A stretch of 64,000 nt of DNA from Maea johnstoni (Eukaryota > Annelida > Polychaeta > Spionida > Magelonidae): the NCBI GenBank assembly GCA_963942565.1, contig OZ012690.1, positions 38,766,533 to 38,830,532 on the forward strand. The letters run 5' to 3'. The notes under the pieces were generated by a model. The model made no database searches, had not been told where the DNA came from, and saw only the letters and a program-made list of their open reading frames with translations. Position 1 is the first letter of the stretch. Every line of letters starts with the position of its first letter. The position numbers and the translations under genes were made by a program. This document shows positions 54,999 to 64,000 of this stretch, one piece after another.

Positions 54999-55254
54999 TT
55001 AAGTCCCCACGAGCATGCTTGACTGGTAAGGACTTTGAGGCGTGTGTTTTACAGGCAATCGGCTCCTTACATTATCAGTCAGCAGAGCCTCTCAGCACAC
55101 CAGGTATCCCTGATAAGTCACTTTCTGTTTGCAACTCATTACCCAGCCATGGCCCAGGCAATAATGTGAGTCAATCACTGACAACTCCGCTAACTATCCC
55201 CATGATGCCGACTGAGAACGCGCTTTCAAGAACACATTAGCGGTGAAGTCTACA

Positions 55255-55322
55255 TTAACAGTTGCAGATATAGAGGGTTCATTGAATACCTTTTTACAAT
55301 TCAAAATGTATTTTCTTGTTAA
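55255..55322 (+). repeat. Duplicated segment left of TM1 (68 bp)
   Basis: TTAACAGTTGCAGATATAGA...CAAAATGTATTTTCTTGTTAA; bounded by TTAA at both ends, right TTAA opens TM1. Confidence 0.88.
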
Positions 55323-55525
55323 CCCTTCCAATGCTACGGCTACTTTTATCCAAAGCACAAGGACGCAAAGATTTTTGAAAACCATCTAAACCCTGTCATA
55401 TTGGGATTCATTGGAAAGCTCTCTCTCAGATGAGTACCCATGTTCCCTTGGGTTTATGTCATTTTCTAAGGTGTTTTTTTTGCATCATTTTGTGTGGGCC
55501 AAATTAGAAACTAACAGCATAAGGG
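55323..55525 (+). mobile_element. TM1 MITE inserted in a hAT-like element
   Basis: CCCTTCCAATGCTACGGCTA start, ACAGCATAAGGG end. Flanked by the 68/74-bp duplication. Confidence 0.86.
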
Positions 55526-55705
55526 TTAACAGTTGCAGATATAGGGGAGGGGGTTCATTGAATCCTCTTTTGACAATTCAAAATGTATTTTCTTGTTAAG
55601 AATAAGGTCAGTTTTCTTTAGTCTTGCTTGAACCAAATAGGTAGATCTAACTCTTTGTTAAAATGGACCCCTTTGACCCTTCATACAGAACATACTTTCT
55701 ACACT
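55526..55705 (-). mobile_element. hAT-like element, copy 4; first 74 bp duplicated
   Basis: 55526-55599 repeats 55255-55322 and again ends with TTAA. The element continues as reverse TTCAAGCAAGACTAAAG, TTAGATCTACCTATTTGG and TGTTCTGTATGAAGGG. Copies at 17473 and 35488 contain the segment once. Confidence 0.6.
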
Positions 55706-56049
55706 GAAAACCTTGAATCACCCTTCAACCTTTAATCTACATGAGGTGGTGCTGTGCATTGTTTGTCCAATGTGGCAAAATAACTAAGAAATGATACATT
55801 ACTTATTAAACTGAGTAGACTTGCTACAAGTCTGTGTTGAATGGCTGTTTCCTGAGTCTCAATGACCTTAACTCTCCATTGATTTCAATCTAGGTTTAGT
55901 TCTGTAATTAATCCCCAAGGGGGATCCACTAGAGCTGTGCTTCTAACTGAAACCCTTGAGAACAGTGCTGCCATCTATAGTTTGATATTGGCATCAAACC
56001 TGCTTAACATCTCGTAGAGTAGTAGTGACATTCCGCCTATCAAACTCAG
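55706..56049. other. Non-repetitive, no gene recognised
   Basis: Nothing supported. Confidence 0.3.
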
Positions 56050-56162
56050 GTTATCAGGCTTGGAGTTGTGATGAATGCTTCTCCTTTAAATATTTTCAAA
56101 AACACCTTTTTGTAAGAACAATATCACCCAAATAGTCAGTCCCTTGTACAGTCATACATGGG
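56050..56162 (+). mobile_element. TM2 3' half
   Basis: TTGGAGTTGTGATGAATGC, TTCTCCTTTAAATATTTTC, ATAGTCAG, CATACATGGG before TTAA. Confidence 0.55.
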
Positions 56163-56166
56163 TTAA

Positions 56167-56980
56167 ACTGTTAAATCATGGTAGCACCAAGGGGGTTGGA
56201 CTTGAGGGAGCATTCGTTAATGAAGAGTGATGTGCATTAAGGCCAAGCACAGCTTCTTGCCTCTTGCGCACTGTGAGAGCCACAGGGAGCATGGCAGATA
56301 ACGACTGCTCCCTATTAATGATGAAATAGTGGTGGACCTTCAGAGCACTGACTGACCTCCTGCCCTCTCCAGGACTGAGAGACTGTTTACATGTAACAGT
56401 GTGAACTTAATTGGTACATGGGAGGGATTCAGATAAACCTGGAATTGCTGTACCAATCTATCAATCTCTAACATGAGTTGAATTGGTACTTTAGGTGAAA
56501 ATGTCACTATTTCTAACCTCTGTTTTTCATTTCTTAAGTCGAAAACCCTGCTGATGATTTCTTAAACTTATTTAATAATCGTACTCTGATTGTTAGCGAG
56601 CATTTTGTGATTAATTTTGTGATTGATTTAAGATGAAAACAAACCCCATAAAGGAACCAAAACTATTTTTTTCATGTATTTCATACATTTAACCAATAAA
56701 CAGGGCCTGACAATACCTAGAACACTCTACAAGCCTGGTAGGGCTATTAGCACCTGGAATCTTCTAGCCCTTTTCTAAGTTTTACTGGCCCTACCTGAAA
56801 ATACAAATTTAGAACATCACGACCACTGCTTTTTCTACCAGAGTAAAGTCTGGGAGTTTAAGCATAAAAGATATTTGGTTTATAGTCTTGTATCCACCGA
56901 AATGTTCACACAACCTTCCTCCCCTAGCAGGCCTGTACACAGTATGCAATATGGAATAAACTGTCTTGCCAGAGGACAGA
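56167..56980. other. Non-repetitive, no gene recognised
   Basis: Nothing supported. Confidence 0.3.
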
Positions 56981-56984
56981 CCAA

Positions 56985-57062
56985 AGTGCCCCGGCCGGGA
57001 ATTGAACCAGCGACCTACTGATTACTAGTCCGACACCTAACCAACTCAGCTACTTTGTCCCC
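56985..57062 (-). mobile_element. tRNA-like head, probably a third SINE (SINE-C)
   Basis: Reverse strand: GGGGACAAAGTAGCTGAGTT, box A TAGCTGAGTTGG, box B GGTTCAATTCCC. The acceptor stem does not pair properly and the downstream sequence continues as GCACTTTGG, so a SINE head rather than a tRNA gene. Confidence 0.6.
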
Positions 57063-57600
57063 ATAGCATAACATCAGACCTGTTGCCTGAGATATGGATT
57101 GGGCACCATAACTTCTAGCCTAACCACACGGCTCTGTTATGATTTTACTTTATTGTATATAGAAGCCTGCACCTATACTACATAGGGACTTGTGGTCTAC
57201 TGTTGACAATTTAGTTCACACAATTGCCACACGATGCAGATTACTGCATATTTCCAACTGAACTCCTAGTATACCGCAGTGCGATCTATCCACAATGGAA
57301 GACATTTAAATATGGCCTGGGAGGCAGGCTACATAACTTCTTGCTCTACCTTCCTGTCACTGTGTCCCAGCAGCTCTCTAATTTACTGAAGCCTTTTATA
57401 TGCCGAGCTCTTTTATCCCGCACAGGCTCACTATCACCTCATCTCTCACATATACGACTTCTCGACAATTCTCTGATGATGAGCGTGATAAAGAATCCGC
57501 AACACAGAAAATCCAAGGGACACTGTGACTGTTTGCAGAAAAAACTACTTTCATTAATTCTATTAATGAAACAGTAGTACGAAAACCCAGAAGGCGCTTT
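57063..57600. other. Unassigned; 117-codon open frame of unknown meaning
   Basis: Plus frame 57224-57577 includes LGGRLHNFLLYLPVTVSQQL; no known motif. Confidence 0.2.
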
Positions 57601-57605
57601 GTCAG

Positions 57606-57672
57606 TTAGATGTAGAACTTTCTCACATATCCTTGAGCCAGATTCAAACCAGATTCTAACTCAGGCAGTTAA
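57606..57672 (-). repeat. Duplicated 67-bp segment, left copy (SINE-A piece)
   Basis: TTAGATGTAGAACTTTCTCA...ACTCAGGCAGTTAA. On the reverse strand it carries the SINE-A box B area and GGATATGTGAGAAAGTTC. Confidence 0.92.
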
Positions 57673-57891
57673 CCCTTATGCTGTTTGGGGAAAAAACAAC
57701 TTTTATTACTTCTTATAGGGAACAGGTAGTGAAGTAAAGTAATAGTAAAGTAATCTTTATTTCAAATCGGTATATCAATCACAAGAAACACGAGCTACCA
57801 AGGCTATTGGCCGACTGGACCGACGGCTTAAAGTGCCCTCTAACAATGGAAAGCAGCAAGGAAATAAATCTACTAAAAAAATCTTGGTGGG
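57673..57891 (-). mobile_element. 219-bp insertion between the 67-bp duplicates
   Basis: Starts CCCTTATGCTG, identical to a TM1 end, directly after TTAA, and ends TTGGTGGG before TTAG. Inside, the reverse strand has CCGATTTGAAATAAAGATTA and CTTTACTATTACTTTAC, a LINE/SINE-like 3' end. Either a LINE-type insertion with a long duplication or a TTAA element carrying LINE sequence. Confidence 0.55.
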
Positions 57892-57958
57892 TTAGATGTA
57901 GAACTTTCTCACATATCCTTGAGCCAGATCCAAACCAGATTCTAACTCAGGCAGTTAA
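57892..57958 (-). repeat. Duplicated 67-bp segment, right copy
   Basis: Differs from the left copy at one base (T to C in GCCAGATYCAAACC); begins TTAG, ends TTAA. Confidence 0.92.
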
Positions 57959-58160
57959 CATTGGAAAGGAGAGATGCTGCTAACAGTGTCACACCCAATT
58001 TCTGCTGGCATACTACTTGAAAGGATTAGCTTACAAACCTCACAATGAATTACGGATACAGAACGATTCATACACCAAGAGCAGCCAAAAGGCTGATTCT
58101 TCCTTGCTAACTCTAACGAGATGTAGCTTAGAATTCCCTAGAATTCCTTGAATTCTACAT

Positions 58161-58795
58161 GAAGGGCGTGAAGGGCTTGCTGGGTGCATTAACAGGTTGG
58201 TGGCCTGGTTGCTATATAAATGTGTGGCAGTGTGAAGGGTTTCCTGGGTGCATCAACATGGTGGCTTGGTTGCTATATAAATGTGTGGCAGTGTAAAGGG
58301 CTTCCTGGGTGCATCAACATGGTGGCTTGGTTGCTATGTAAATTTGTGGCAGTGTGAAGGGTTTCCTGGGTGCATCAACAGGGTGGCCTGGTTGCTATAT
58401 AAATTTGTGGCAGTGTGAAGGGTTTCCTGGGTGCATCAACAGGGTGGCCTGGTTGCTATATAAATTTGTGGCAGTGTGAAGGGTTTCCTGGGTGCATCAA
58501 CAGGGTGGCCTGGTTGCTATATAAATATGTGGCAGTGTGAGGGGCTTCCTAGGTGCATCAACAGGGTGGCCTGGTTGCTATATAAATGTGTGGCAGTGTG
58601 AAGGGCTTCCTGGGTGCATCAACATGGTGGCTTGGTTGCTATATAAATGTGTGGCAGTGTAAAGGGCTTCCTGGGTGCATCAACAGGGTGGCCTGGTTGC
58701 TATATAAATGTGTGGCAGTGTGAGGGGCTTCCTAAGTGCATCAACAGGGTGGCCTGGTTGCTATATAAATGTGTGGCAGTGTGAAGGGCTTCCTA
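58161..58795 (+). repeat. 61-bp minisatellite, about 10 units
   Basis: Unit TTCCTGGGTGCATCAACAGG, GTGGCCTGGTTGCTATATAA, ATGTGTGGCAGTGTGAAGGG, C. Each unit contains CTATATAAAT, a TATA-like string. Units differ mostly at ACAGG/ACATG and AAATG/AAATT. Confidence 0.95.
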
Positions 58796-59345
58796 GGGAG
58801 CCCTTGCATCTAGAAGATCCTCTGTGACTATATATATATATATAAAGAGAAAGGAATTTCTGGCCTGTTTTGGCTTTCTTTCTCACCCTGATTTGACCTA
58901 AGCTGTTGGAAGCGTGTATCCTAATCCTCCCTCCCTCACTGGACTAATAATAAAAGTTCATAGGAGAAACTGTAGTTAATCAAATTATGTCAAAAGATTT
59001 ACTAGTTTTTTCAAGCTCATATTTTGATTTCCAATTAAGAAATATTGTGTAAAACTTTTTTTTTTTTGAGAATCAAGTGAAAATTCAATTAATTTTCAAA
59101 TCTATGATCTCATTCACATGGTAAAAAATCATGTTAAACTTTCGATAAGCAAGTAAAAATTCAATTATCTTTCAAATCTTAGCTCATATTTCCATTACAG
59201 TGAGATCCTTATCCTCTTATATGGCAATCTGCCAGGCGGAATTCTCCAGGAATTGGCAGATTAGTTTAATAATTCAAATCAGCTCAAGCCTTCACTCAAA
59301 ATACATCCTCAAGATTATAATGCGACAAGACAAAGATGCTTTTAG
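58796..59345. other. AT-rich, no gene recognised
   Basis: Nothing supported. Confidence 0.3.
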
Positions 59346-59349
59346 TTAA

Positions 59350-59573
59350 CCCCTTCATGCAGGAAGATCTCTCTGACAAGCATTGTCTGGATTTATCAAA
59401 CTTTTGGAAATAACTTTAAAATAAAGCAATGATTCATAAAAAAGTTGAAGGAGAATTGTTGATAAAGTTCTGATCAACATTTCTCCTTCAAATATTTAGA
59501 AAAAAGAATGCTCTAGTCAATAAAATGTCTCAAAATATGTTTTGGCGTTTTAGGCCGCTACGGCATGAATGAG
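59350..59573 (+). mobile_element. TM2 MITE with intact core hairpin
   Basis: CCCTTCATGC start after TTAA, GCATTGTCTGGATTTATC, end CGGCATGAATGAG before TTAA. Arms 59446-59463 and 59473-59490 pair at 17 of 18 positions around a 9-nt loop. Confidence 0.88.
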
Positions 59574-59659
59574 TTAAGGTATAATCTTTCAGTAACTTGA
59601 TATGAAAATGTTTTTATCTATTTTTCGTGGACATCAAACCATACTCCCCTCTTTAACGT

Positions 59660-59780
59660 ATTCATGTCTGTAGTGTCTGAAAACATACCAACTATTCTGT
59701 AGATATTCCCTTGTTCAGAACAGGTTTAGGAAAATATTTCAAAAAGAAATATAATAATATTTTGCTTGGTTCTAGTTATT
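59660..59780 (-). mobile_element. TM2 fragment
   Basis: CGTATTCATGTCTGTAGTG after TTAA, AAAATATTTCAAAAAGAAAT; right half absent. Confidence 0.4.
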
Positions 59781-60208
59781 TAACCCCTTGAGTCTAAATT
59801 GTAACTTTGTCCACAAACTCTTGATGTGAAGTTGTTTAAGTGGGATTATTAGCTAAAATCCAGAACTAGGTTGTTTATGTTTGACAATCTTATAAAATTT
59901 GGTCATCATAGTCATATGACATGATTGCATCAAGCAAAACATTCTGACAGCAAAAATATATGTACAGTTCATTCTTTCTTCTTGAGTTGACTTTAGATAT
60001 TATAATCTAGTGGATTGTGGTAAAGCAGTTATGCACTCGGCATGATTCCTACAATAACTTCAAAAGCCCCCTAGTTCTACATGATACTTTTCCAGCGTTA
60101 GCAGGCATGATTAAAATCTGAGATCCTTTGATATTCTACCTAAAGATGCACTGATTTCCCTGCAATGGGCTGAGCTCTCTAGTTTTTAATTCCCTTAATG
60201 ACTGCCAG

Positions 60209-60488
60209 GAAGTAAGGAAGGAATTGGTTTTTACGTAGCTTTCAACAGCTATCGTGATATTGCGACAAGATAGAACCCAGGAATTGGGAGATATTCCCTT
60301 CTCTTCGTGAAGAGTTCCAAGGAGCCCTTGAGTTGTAGAAGCATCGCAGACACCCCTCCACAATGCCACACATTTATATAGCGACAAGGACAACCTGCTA
60401 ATGGGGATCCAGCAGATTTGAACCTGCGACCTCACGCCTGGGAGCCAGGCATCATAACCACTAGGCCATGGCTGATCCCTAAAGATTA
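60209..60488 (-). mobile_element. SINE-B (tRNA-derived SINE), full length
   Basis: The reverse strand begins GGGATCAGCCATGGCCTAGT and carries box B GGTTCAAATCTGC, followed by the body shared with 3808-4005. Flanked by an 8-bp duplication ACTGCCAG (60201-60208, 60489-60496). Confidence 0.82.
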
Positions 60489-60614
60489 ACTGCCAGAGGA
60501 GTGTGACATCTGACATCCTGTGTGCTATCCTGCTATCCTGCCTCTCTACGATTACCTACAGCACATCCAACCAATCAGCTTCATCAACGCCATCACGCTT
60601 GGAGATATCGTTAA

Positions 60615-60831
60615 CCCATTCATGCTTCAGAGTTCCTCTAATTGTCAACAGGACCTATGACACATTTGATAATAACTTTGGAATTAAGAAAGATTTTACA
60701 AAATATTTGAAGAGGAGTTGTTGGTTATTTCCATAAATAATTTTCCTTCAAATATTTTCCCACTTTGCTTTTAATTGCAAGATTTCATCAAAATTGTCAT
60801 GCTTTTTCTGGTGGCTGTAAGCATAAATGAT
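60615..60831 (+). mobile_element. TM2 MITE, well preserved
   Basis: CCCATTCATGCTTCAGAG after TTAA, TTTGAAGAGGAGTTGTTGG, AATTGTCATGC, AAGCATAAATGAT before TTGA. Confidence 0.85.
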
Positions 60832-61480
60832 TTGATGATACTAATAGTTCATCTTGCTGTGAAAATGGTATGCAGCAAGATGTCTGCAAGAAGTCAGCGG
60901 TATCGCACTCAGCCTACGGCCTCATGCAATACAGGTGGCAACTGCAGATACTGCCCTAACCAATCATCAAAGATTTCCTGGGATAACACCTGGACAGTGC
61001 CAGAAAGATATCATGTTGCATTATACACTGGTATACTTTGAAATTATTTTATGGACATTTGGGCCACATAGCCTGAAATCCATTGGTATTTTGAGAGAAA
61101 ATGGGCCACCTTCAACACAACCCAGGACTGTTGAAATCTGGCCAGAATTCCCAGTCATTAATAGTATGAATACTGCAGAGACGCTTTGGTCAATCAAAGT
61201 GATTGGTGGTCATTAATAATACCAATCTTCCACGCCAAGATTTCCACCCACTCTTATCATCATCATCATCATCATCGTCATTGGCACCATATTGGCAACC
61301 TGCCAAATTAGGGGGTAATTGATCACCTTCTAGGATTGAGTGGCTTATCACCCCTGCTAACCTCATTAAGGGGACAAGATACAACGCACTCAAGCTGTAA
61401 TATTCATTCATTATAATACTCCTTTATTCTGTAAGAGTATGACTGTATGGTCTAATGCATTTGGAAATACTTAAGAATAT
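60832..61480. other. Unassigned, short ATC microsatellite at 61257-61278
   Basis: No gene recognised; overlapping open frames lack motifs. Confidence 0.3.
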
Positions 61481-61536
61481 TTAAGGTGATGATGATGATG
61501 ATGATAATGCTGATGATGATGATGATGATGATGATA
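61481..61536. repeat. (GAT)n microsatellite
   Basis: GAT repeats with single-base interruptions. Confidence 0.9.
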
Positions 61537-61569
61537 ACAATGGTAATGCTAATTATGGTAATAATGCTA

Positions 61570-61850
61570 AATCAGTCCATTCAAATTGTTCTTCGCACAT
61601 AGCCTTAGACCATTTGGCTATTGAGGCATCCTCTTAGAATAAGGTCAGTTAATTCACAATGTTCTTTGCACAATGCCTTAGACCACTTAGCTAGTGAGGC
61701 AGCCCATTAAGATAAGGTAAGTCAATTCAAGGTGTTCTTTGCGCAATGCCTTAGACCAATTGGCTATTGAGGCAGCCAATGAGAATATGAAAGGTAGATG
61801 TTAATTCCAAGTGGTCATTTTTTGCACAATGTGGCAGCCCCCTGATACAA
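61570..61850 (-). repeat. 73-bp tandem repeat, about 3.5 units, SINE-A head-derived
   Basis: GTTCTT at 61588, 61661 and 61734 (period 73). On the reverse strand each unit reads GGCTGCCTCAATAGCC then AAATGGTCTAAGGC, the SINE-A box A region. Confidence 0.75.
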
Positions 61851-61870
61851 GGAGTATGGCCAGGCAATTA

Positions 61871-62230
61871 AGGCTGTGATGCTGGTGACACACTCAAAAT
61901 AAGACAACTCCTAGTTTAGCACTCCTGTCCCCTTTCTAACAATAGTTATCTAATCCCTGAGGTCTTGGTGTTTCAAATAAAAGTTTTCTTTAACTTAGCT
62001 GCTTGAGCTGACCTCAATATAAACGCAGTTTCAATTTTACAGTGTTTTACCTTAAATGTGGAGAGAATATGCAAGAGAATACCTTACAGCACGCAATTTT
62101 GGTGGAAATTTTACTTACGATAGTAGGTCAACATGTCTGTCCATTGTGACCTACTTTATTAGGTAAAAATTTCCACCAATGCTAAACTAGGAGTTGTCTT
62201 ATTTTGAGAGTGTCACCAGCATCACAGCCT
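61871..62230. mobile_element. 360-bp TIR element, TA-flanked, young
   Basis: 51-bp TIRs starting AGGCTGTGATGCTGGTGACA differ at one base. TA sits outside both ends (61869-61870, 62231-62232). A second inverted pair TTTTGGTGGAAATTTTAC / GTAAAAATTTCCACCAA lies inside. No transposase. Confidence 0.9.
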
Positions 62231-62234
62231 TAGG

Positions 62235-62922
62235 AAAAGAGAACGAAAAAGCCTTGACTGTTTTGAAGTATCTTTATGACTAGAACATATTTGGTAAATT
62301 ATATTTCTTCACACTAATGCACCTGGTTCCACATTGCCTTTCATTAAAACAGACTATTTCCTTCATTCAAAATGCAGTCTAGAACACCACCATCATTTAA
62401 CTGCTAGCTCTGATGAAATTACCATTGAAATATACAGTAAAATGGCATGTATACCATTTTGATGGAAGAGTTTCCCTGACACCGCTGGCAGCATGATGTT
62501 TTATGAATCATTTAAAAATAATCAAATTGCGCTCTGATAGGCGAGATATTGTATCTTTAAACAGGATCAAGGTGCATGCTTACTCCTACACAAATAAACC
62601 AAGCACTTTGCAGCAGTTATGGCTAGTGTTTCTGCCCGACAATTGTTACCATGGCAACAGTTTTGTTGTTAACATCAATTTTGGATGGCCAGCACAGCTG
62701 CAAAACTCACAAATTTCAATTGCGCTCCTCTTCAAGATACTGGTTAATGTAGTTCTGCTCTTCATGTGTGGTATGAAAGCGACTGTAGAGTACCCTCAAA
62801 TCATAGTTAATGTATATTGTATGGTACTAAATGCAAACAATTCCAGGAAAACACAATGATGTGGTAGAGCCTGGGATGGGGTCTGAAACACGATCTCCTT
62901 ATCTTGCATATGACGTGAAGCA
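62235..62922. other. Non-repetitive; contains a consensus RFX X-box
   Basis: GTTACCATGGCAAC at 62645-62658 is a near-palindromic X-box. The 118-codon plus frame at 62503-62859 has no known motif. Confidence 0.3.
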
Positions 62923-63156
62923 TTAAGTGTCCCTTAACCCTTCCAATGCTAAAGCGTCTTTCGTCCAAAGCACAAGGATGCAAAGATTTTTGAAAACAAT
63001 CTAAACCCTATCATGTTGGTATTCATTGGATAGCTCTCGCTGAATAGTCTCAGATGAGTACCCATTTGCCAGAGTTTCAGCCACTTTCAGGTGTTTTGCA
63101 TCATTTTGTATTGGCCAAATTGCCTTCCAGCAGCATTCATGTTAAGTGTCGCTTAA
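62923..63156 (+). repeat. 15-bp TTAA-bounded duplication around TM1
   Basis: TTAAGTGTCCCTTAA (62923-62937) and TTAAGTGTCGCTTAA (63142-63156) directly flank TM1; each has TTAA at both ends. Confidence 0.88.
62938..63141 (+). mobile_element. TM1 MITE
   Basis: CCCTTCCAATGCTAAAGCG start, CAGCAGCATTCATG end. Confidence 0.86.
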
Positions 63157-63237
63157 AACAACAGTGAGGTATTGCAGCCTGGGGTTTCAAATGGCACCAT
63201 CTCTTTGATCATTCAAGAAACTATACCTTGAAGAAAA

Positions 63238-63400
63238 TCTGAGGGCCAAAGCGAAAATCAAATTCTGTATCTGACTGTGTTACCCTCATGAAATAAAGAT
63301 TATTATTATTGTTATTATTATTCTCCTTCTTCTTCTTCTTCTTCTTCTTATCATTATTATTATTATTATTATGATTATTATTATTCATGAGTATTATTAA
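63238..63400 (+). mobile_element. LINE-like 3' end with ATT/CTT tail, copy 3
   Basis: GAAAATCAAATTCTGTATCT, GACTGTGTTACCCTCATGAA, ATAAAGATTATTATT then mixed ATT and CTT repeats. Confidence 0.62.
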
Positions 63401-63559
63401 TACTATCATTGTTACCATCATAATTAGAACTTTGTACCATATTAGTGTTGTTCAGTCTGTAGTCTGTCTTTTAATTTTGCATAAAACAGCAGTGATGCTA
63501 TATATTTGGTGATGTCACAAACACAACCTCTTAAAGATGAGCCTTTTTGGCAACTATGA

Positions 63560-63777
63560 GAGTCATGCCTGTAGCGGCCAATTAACAGCCTTCAAATTTA
63601 GTGATAACTAAAGAATCATTCCATAGAAAATATTCGAAAGGAAAAATGTTGATCAAATCGTAACCTCCATCTCTCCTTTAAATAATTTTAGGCCTTATAT
63701 GCCTTTTTCACCAAATTATTTTCAAATGTAGCACATCTGGAAAACAATTTCTACAGGGAGTTTTAGGCACAAAAGGG
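63560..63777 (-). mobile_element. TM2 MITE
   Basis: CATGCCTGTAGCGGCC start, AATATTCGAAAGGAAAAATG, GCACATCTGGAAAACAATT, AAAAGGG end before TTAA. Confidence 0.7.
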
Positions 63778-64000
63778 TTAAAAATGCCATTGACTTGCAA
63801 CTTGAAGAAAATTGATTATCTCTTCCAGCGATTGATTTTCTTGTAATAGGGTAAGGTACATGTCACTGTAGATTAGAAGCCATGTTCATCCAGAGAATGG
63901 GCTTCTTTCTCACAGCTTCATCTTAGTTAGAATGCTCAGCAGAATTACTCAGGGACTCTTTCTTATTGTTTGACAAGGCACGAGTACACTACCATTGCTA

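Noticed and set aside
55041-55089. A 49-nt exon between TTTTACAG and CCAG|GTATCC
   Set aside because: Too short, its phase does not fit the candidate exon at 53801-53897 in a convincing frame, and no motif is recognisable.
56985-57062. A tRNA gene on the minus strand
   Set aside because: Good boxes A and B but a poor anticodon stem and no proper acceptor stem; kept as a SINE head.
60400-60488. A tRNA gene on the minus strand (CCC-like anticodon region)
   Set aside because: Stems do not all pair, and the sequence continues into a body shared with 3808-4005 and is flanked by a target duplication: SINE-B.

Overview
The window is AT-rich animal DNA, almost all non-coding, with one securely recognised protein-coding piece: a single exon of cytosolic arginyl-tRNA synthetase (RARS1) on the minus strand at 1168-1273. 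No other RARS1 exon could be found, so its upstream (N-terminal) exons lie beyond about 62.7 kb of intron, or the assembly is wrong. Two sites on the same strand (20781/20782 and 47134/47135) look like recursive-splicing ratchet points, which fits one giant intron. Two weak plus-strand exon candidates (33872-33990 and 53801-53897) are unidentified. The species cannot be fixed from one exon; GT-AG introns, tRNA-derived SINEs, Tc1/pogo/hAT/TTAA-type MITEs and dense microsatellites suit a large-genome aquatic invertebrate.

The landscape is dominated by two MITE families named here TM1 (about 205 bp, CCCTTCCAATGCTG...CAGCATAAGGG) and TM2 (about 220 bp, CCCATTCATGCC...GCATGAATGGG). Both sit at TTAA and occur roughly every 1-2 kb on both strands. 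They nest in each other, and often abut so that one TTAA serves two neighbours (chains at 21816-22306, 32675-33464 and 51226-51870). At several loci an insertion is flanked by a longer direct duplication that itself begins and ends with TTAA-like sites. Other elements: SINE-A (three copies, two with clear TSDs, plus fragments), SINE-B (two), a possible SINE-C head, Tc1-like MITEs (three), a pogo-like MITE, a young 360-bp TA-flanked element, hAT-like elements, a 1.57-kb TTAA element with part of a transposase gene, a LINE-like 3' end family that carries ATT tails, and one solo LTR.

Layout: 1-8.8 kb, RARS1 exon, SINEs, large ATT/ATC and CA/TA microsatellites. 8801-9000, assembly gap. 9.4-16.7 kb, a 129-bp tandem repeat, then about 59 units of a 99-bp satellite that carries the tRNA-like start of SINE-A, broken by a solo LTR and ending in SINE-A heads and a SINE-A tail. 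16.7-28.5 kb, TM2-rich DNA with nested insertions. 28.5-36 kb, a 50-bp minisatellite, a CT/TA/CA microsatellite, and less repetitive stretches with clustered homeodomain, E-box and SOX-like motifs. 37.4-39.5 kb, the transposase-bearing element inside a TM2. 43.0-43.7 kb, a 35-bp minisatellite whose unit resembles the CTCF core. 48.5-50.1 kb, a 110-bp satellite, again built on the SINE-A head. 52.1-52.5 kb, CT repeats. 58.2-58.8 kb, a 61-bp array. 61.6-62.2 kb, a third SINE-A-head array and the young TIR element.

The main signals for follow-up are the TTAA-bounded long duplications, the satellites seeded by SINE heads, and the putative ratchet points in an apparently enormous RARS1 intron. All family names other than RARS1 are structural judgements without database search.
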